44,767 bases of DNA from Paenibacillus_AB hodogayensis (GTDB taxonomy: Bacteria; Bacillota; Bacilli; Paenibacillales; NBRC-103111): the NCBI RefSeq assembly GCF_039536325.1, contig NZ_BAAAYO010000003.1, positions 1-44,767 of the forward strand, written 5' to 3'. Shown here piece after piece: positions 41,631 to 44,767 of the stretch. Position 1 is the stretch's first letter; each line of letters starts with the position of its first letter. The notes below the pieces were generated by a model, which was given only the letters and a program-made list of their open reading frames with translations, had not been told where the DNA came from and did not search any database. The position numbers and the translations under genes were made by a program.

Positions 41631-42319
41631 TCAACCTGAGAGTTTTATTCCATAAGGTTTATAGGCTTGTCGAGTTAGACAGTAATGATTCAAACTCTTC
41701 CCGAGTAGCCCAAGTTCCTCATTCAACCAAAGAATCTTTCCAGACCCCTCATTCAGTAAGACGTCAAATCCGAACTTCCTATAGAAGTGAGCCGACCGAT
41801 CAATGTGATCCCAGGTCTACACCGGAAATCCAACCGTCGATGAACCTGATACCTAACTGGTGAGCGAGCTTTATGATCTCGCTCATGACGATGGAGCCGT
41901 AGCCGCGATTAACGTGAGCGCCCTCGATACGAATATCTGCTATCTGAATGCGCTGTTCCTTTTGGAATACGTGTAAGTAGATATTGGGTCGGGAGCTTTA
42001 CACCCTTATCTGTAATGATCCGAATACGCAAATTGATATTGATATCGTCTTGATCGTCATCATAATACAGGCGGTATACGATGACTCGTTCGTTATACTT
42101 ATTGGTCACGATATTGAGGACACGATGACCCTCGCCTTCAATCTGAGACGATTGATACTTAACTTCGTACTCGATGTCGCCTTTTCGCTTTAAAGGAATC
42201 GGCTTATAGTTACGCATTCGCTTCAGATCTTCGAGCGAATCACTGTCGCCAAATAGACCTTTCAGGACATCCATTATCTTTAACTTCTCCTCGTCAATCC
42301 GCTGATCATCATCTTTCAA
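41631..42319 (-). pseudogene. GNAT-acetyltransferase-like gene with two frameshifts
   Basis: Start at ATG 42319. The first about 100 residues (DVLKGLFGDSDSLEDLKRMR, YEVKYQSSQIEGEGHRVLNI, DININLRIRIITDKGVK) run in one frame, then another frame reads NIYLHVFQKEQRIQIADIRI, HVNRGYGSIVMSEIIKLAHQ and FIDGWISG; the third reads DHIDRSAHFYRKFGFDVLLN to the TGA at 41631. RGYG and SAHFYRKFGF are the acetyl-CoA-binding and closing motifs of GNAT proteins. The joins lie at about 41990 and 41815. Confidence 0.72.
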
Positions 42320-42414
42320 AGCAGGAACCCCCTATAGCCCGAAGCCATATCTGTACTCGTTAATTCAACAGATAACCTCCCAATACCTTCCACCAAGTCG
42401 ACAGAAATCTACAG

Positions 42415-42443
42415 AAAAAGAGACAGCGCATAAAGGCTGTCTC
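42415..42443 (-). terminator. Rho-independent terminator of the gene at 42492
   Basis: GAGACAGC (42420-42427) pairs with GCTGTCTC (42436-42443). On the minus strand TTTTTC follows. It lies about 50 bases after the stop codon. Confidence 0.82.
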
Positions 42444-42491
42444 CGAATTGCTACATATATGTCAAGCTTGAAGATAATCGAAATTGTCTGC

Positions 42492-43631
42492 TTAGCGTTT
42501 CTCGGTAAGCCTAGCCAAGAGCAGGAGCTGCAAGTCCCGCTTGTCCATCTGCGGACTAACGTAAGGCGGGAGAACCCCTTCACTGATTAGACGTCTGAGG
42601 TGATAGTCGACCCGATCAGCACTGAAATACGGATTGTTCAAATACTCGAACACCTTCTCCAGATCGTAGTGAAGTCCGTAGAACTTAGACGATCTCGAAT
42701 GTAGAAGGTAGCCATGCGCCATACCGTCTTCATTAAATGTCATGCTCTGGAATGCTTCGAATAGCTCATCGACCAATACATGCAACGAATTCAGGTATTG
42801 CGCTACTTCTTGCCGTTCCTGCTCGGGAAAATCCTGCGGAGCAGTGAACAGCTCGATCAGCGTCTCGATGTCATAATGATACCCATCACCCTCACGAATT
42901 CGAGTACTGTTCTCCTTCAAGAGAATCTGGAGCTGCTCGACAACATCGTCGCTGTGACGAGAGATCGGACGCTGCCGCTGCTGCTCGATAAAAATACCAT
43001 GCTTTTTCTCAATTACGCTGATCACGTTCGATAAGAGGGAGCATCGTTTAATCGTATACTCATGAATTTTGGCAAAGCTCATGGAGAAGCGAATCGGCTG
43101 AACCGTATCGGGATTGTTACTGTATAGATACACCGAATAATCATCGTTACCTCCAATACTGCTGCTGACATCACTAGACCAAGAGGCGAAGTACTTGTCC
43201 GTACTCTTCCTGTCTGGCATGGTTCCATCAGCACTTCGCAAATCAACCGGATGCGCCCCGAAGCATGCCCGGATCTGCGCGAAGTAGGCATCGTCTGGAA
43301 CTGCCGCATTGAATACCGAATCGTCCTTCTTTAGTGGGTGTTCCATCTCAAATACCCGATGGAGCTGCTCGATGGATTGAAGGACAATGTCGTATGTCGT
43401 GATCAACTGTAGAACATTCAATGAACGAACATCATCATGTGAGTGGTTCAAGTCGATATACGGCAAACCGTTCACGCTGACGGAGAGCCAGTCCTTCGCA
43501 GAGCAGATCAGGCTCCAAAGGTTCTTGCCGTTGTAGTTGCTGTATGTGTTAATCAGGAAATCGTCATAATCGCTTACGGCTTGCTTGAATTTATCGAGCA
43601 AAGCGCTATCTAAAATATATGAATTCATCAT
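42492..43631 (-). CDS. hypothetical protein, 379 residues
   Basis: A soluble, largely helical protein that I do not recognise. The N-terminal half has DKFKQAVSDYDDFLINTYSN and LQSIEQLHRVFEMEHPLKKD; the middle SIGGNDDYSVYLYSNN is loop or strand; the C-terminal part has YLNNPYFSADRVDYHLRRLI and a closing LLLARLTEKR. No membrane helix or signal peptide. GAGGAA precedes the tandem ATGs at 43631 and 43628. Flanked by its own terminator and by the kinase terminator, so monocistronic. Confidence 0.75.
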   Translation of the reverse strand: MMNSYILDSALLDKFKQAVSDYDDFLINTYSNYNGKNLWSLICSAKDWLSVSVNGLPYIDLNHSHDDVRSLNVLQLITTYDIVLQSIEQLHRVFEMEHPLKKDDSVFNAAVPDDAYFAQIRACFGAHPVDLRSADGTMPDRKSTDKYFASWSSDVSSSIGGNDDYSVYLYSNNPDTVQPIRFSMSFAKIHEYTIKRCSLLSNVISVIEKKHGIFIEQQRQRPISRHSDDVVEQLQILLKENSTRIREGDGYHYDIETLIELFTAPQDFPEQERQEVAQYLNSLHVLVDELFEAFQSMTFNEDGMAHGYLLHSRSSKFYGLHYDLEKVFEYLNNPYFSADRVDYHLRRLISEGVLPPYVSPQMDKRDLQLLLLARLTEKR

Positions 43632-43690
43632 GCTTCCTCATTTCAAGTTTTGGTAGCCTAATAACCATTTTACCCCAAACTATGAAACAG

Positions 43691-43717
43691 AAAAACCACC
43701 CTTGGAATAGGATGGTT
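43691..43717 (-). terminator. Rho-independent terminator of the kinase gene
   Basis: AACCACCC (43694-43701) pairs with GGATGGTT (43710-43717) with one internal mismatch; five T follow on the minus strand. It is close in sequence to the terminator at 39795-39820. Confidence 0.75.
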
Positions 43718-43737
43718 GATTGAGTAATGGTAATTAC

Positions 43738-44631
43738 CTACTCGGCAGATTCTTTGCGGAGTGAAGGGAACACCTTTGAATACAATTCAGCCTTCATTTC
43801 TTCAATACTAGTAAACCTCTGGCTTTTATATGGAGAAATTGCTCTTGATATAAATTCCTTCAACGCTTCATTGGTTTCACGATGATACCCAGTTGTTCGA
43901 CCAGTAAGAATAAAATAAATGACTTTTCCAAGTGCATAAGTCTCGTGTCTTATTTCATAATTTTCGAAACCAACTGCAGTTAAGTCAGTGTAATCATTAA
44001 TAGCTCCCTTGATTTCTGTTCCTTGTCTGGTCAAAGTGCTATCAGGTCGTTTTACCAAACCGAAATCGGATACCTTTAAGAAGGAAGCACCATCGCCATA
44101 ATGCTTTACTAAAATATTCGTGTAACTGATATCTCTATGGAGTATTCCTGTTGAATGAATATAATCAAAAGCACGAATCAATTGTTCTACATAAACTCTT
44201 CTTTTGCTAAACGTTAGTGTAGAATTGCTCCGGTTGATGTATTTTGACAATGTCTCATCTGCGTACTCCATTACATACTCATTCTTCTCATCATCATAGG
44301 AATAGGCTTTAATGACAAACAGACTATCCAGGGTTCGAAGATCGTTAAATTCATTTTTAAATCGCTCCAGCTCATCAGGTCGCAAATCACCTTCCGCTCG
44401 TTTTACGGCGAAGTAAGAATTATAATGTGGATCTTTATACTTTAATACCTTCGCGTATGAACCTTCGCCAATAAACTTCAATTTTGCAATTGCACTTGGT
44501 ATTGTGCCTGGGATTGTCATGGTATCAACTAAAGTAAAAATAGGCTTGTCCTCTATGATTTCTATTGGTGGGAAATCCTCAGGGATAGGACTTCCTCCGC
44601 TTGTAGATAGAAAAGATCTGCATTTGCCCAT
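43738..44631 (-). CDS. serine/threonine protein kinase
   Basis: A 297-residue eukaryotic-type protein kinase. Glycine-rich loop GEGSYAKV (about residues 55-62), ATP lysine in FAVKRA (Lys77), catalytic loop HRDISYTNIL (Asp167), DFG at about 189-191, APE region replaced by TDLTAVGFENYEIRHETYAL. The catalytic-loop lysine of HRDLKxxN is a serine here. No membrane helix or PASTA repeats, so cytoplasmic. The ATG at 44631 has only a weak site; the reading frame continues upstream without a stop past the end of the preceding gene, so the true N-terminus may be longer. It follows the edge gene by 38 bases and probably shares its transcript. Confidence 0.85.
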   Translation of the reverse strand: MGKCRSFLSTSGGSPIPEDFPPIEIIEDKPIFTLVDTMTIPGTIPSAIAKLKFIGEGSYAKVLKYKDPHYNSYFAVKRAEGDLRPDELERFKNEFNDLRTLDSLFVIKAYSYDDEKNEYVMEYADETLSKYINRSNSTLTFSKRRVYVEQLIRAFDYIHSTGILHRDISYTNILVKHYGDGASFLKVSDFGLVKRPDSTLTRQGTEIKGAINDYTDLTAVGFENYEIRHETYALGKVIYFILTGRTTGYHRETNEALKEFISRAISPYKSQRFTSIEEMKAELYSKVFPSLRKESAE

Positions 44632-44669
44632 AATTTCTTCATAGTAATCAATAATTTCAGGCCTGTTGA

Positions 44670-44767
44670 TTAACCAGAAATTGTAACTTGAAGAGCCCCA
44701 TCAGAGGCATACTTTTGAGTCAGGCGATCAAAACGAACGATCCATTCGATCGGTAACTTCCCTAGAA
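44670..44767 (-). CDS. 3' end of an unknown gene cut by the window edge
   Basis: The last 31 codons, LGKLPIEWIVRFDRLTQKYA followed by SDGALQVTISG and a TAA at 44670-44672. It lies upstream of the kinase in the same direction. A role in a kinase-linked system is possible but not shown; the family cannot be named from so short a tail. Confidence 0.5.
   Translation of the reverse strand, partial: LGKLPIEWIVRFDRLTQKYASDGALQVTISG

Overview
This window looks like chromosomal DNA of a low- to mid-GC Firmicute of the Paenibacillaceae (Paenibacillus or a close relative). The evidence is the mix of families: a lipoprotein-fed sugar ABC importer without its own ATPase, a membrane-anchored AraC regulator of the YesS/YtdP type, cupin-type AraC regulators, a copper-amine-oxidase-N-like repeat protein, DUF4085, paired SMR exporters, AGGAGG ribosome binding sites, frequent GTG/TTG starts, and Bacillus-type LexA boxes. 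I saw no rRNA, tRNA or CRISPR array. This is reading by eye; no database search was possible.

Left edge (1-5.1 kb). A decayed tail of a Gfo/Idh/MocA oxidoreductase is followed by an EamA permease, then a minus-strand operon of TetR regulator, two SMR subunits (arrangement like yvdT-yvdS-yvdR of B. subtilis) and a DUF4085 protein. The TetR gene carries a perfect 22-bp palindromic operator. Next comes an ArsR regulator plus SRPBCC protein operon, with a palindrome over a promoter that appears to give a leaderless mRNA.

Glycan-utilisation region (5.1-30.6 kb). About 25 kb is devoted to one or more complex carbohydrates. A six-gene minus-strand operon encodes two ABC permeases, a solute-binding lipoprotein, a right-handed beta-helix protein, a GH2 beta-mannosidase-like enzyme and a uronate-isomerase-like protein. 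It is preceded by a membrane AraC regulator gene. A second minus-strand unit encodes a DUF4838 (GH67-like) protein and a heparinase II/III-like lyase. A GH4 enzyme stands opposite an AraC gene. A plus-strand operon encodes a SIS-domain sugar isomerase/deaminase, a PfkB kinase and a Gfo/Idh/MocA dehydrogenase, behind a third AraC regulator. A ferritin-like (DUF455-type) protein sits in the middle. None of the enzymes has a recognisable signal peptide, so the simplest model is import of oligosaccharides followed by fully intracellular breakdown. The heparinase-like, DUF4838, uronate-isomerase-like and GH4 'CHG' genes point to a uronic-acid-containing glycan, and the SIS gene hints at an amino sugar. 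The exact substrate is not readable from sequence.

Accessory and decayed region (30.6-44.8 kb). This part is more AT-rich by eye. It contains a small gene with two LexA boxes in its promoter, a TetR/ketopantoate-reductase-like divergent pair, a DJ-1/PfpI protein, two XRE regulators with an operator-like inverted repeat, a pentapeptide-repeat protein, a candidate 32-residue membrane peptide toxin with a strong terminator, a protein kinase and several hypothetical genes. Interspersed are at least seven broken genes: an amidohydrolase tail, a WYL regulator tail, an IS110 fragment with two frameshifts, an unknown gene cut by it, an amidoligase with an internal deletion, a frameshifted unknown gene and a twice-frameshifted GNAT protein. 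The right edge cuts a gene whose last 31 residues are visible.
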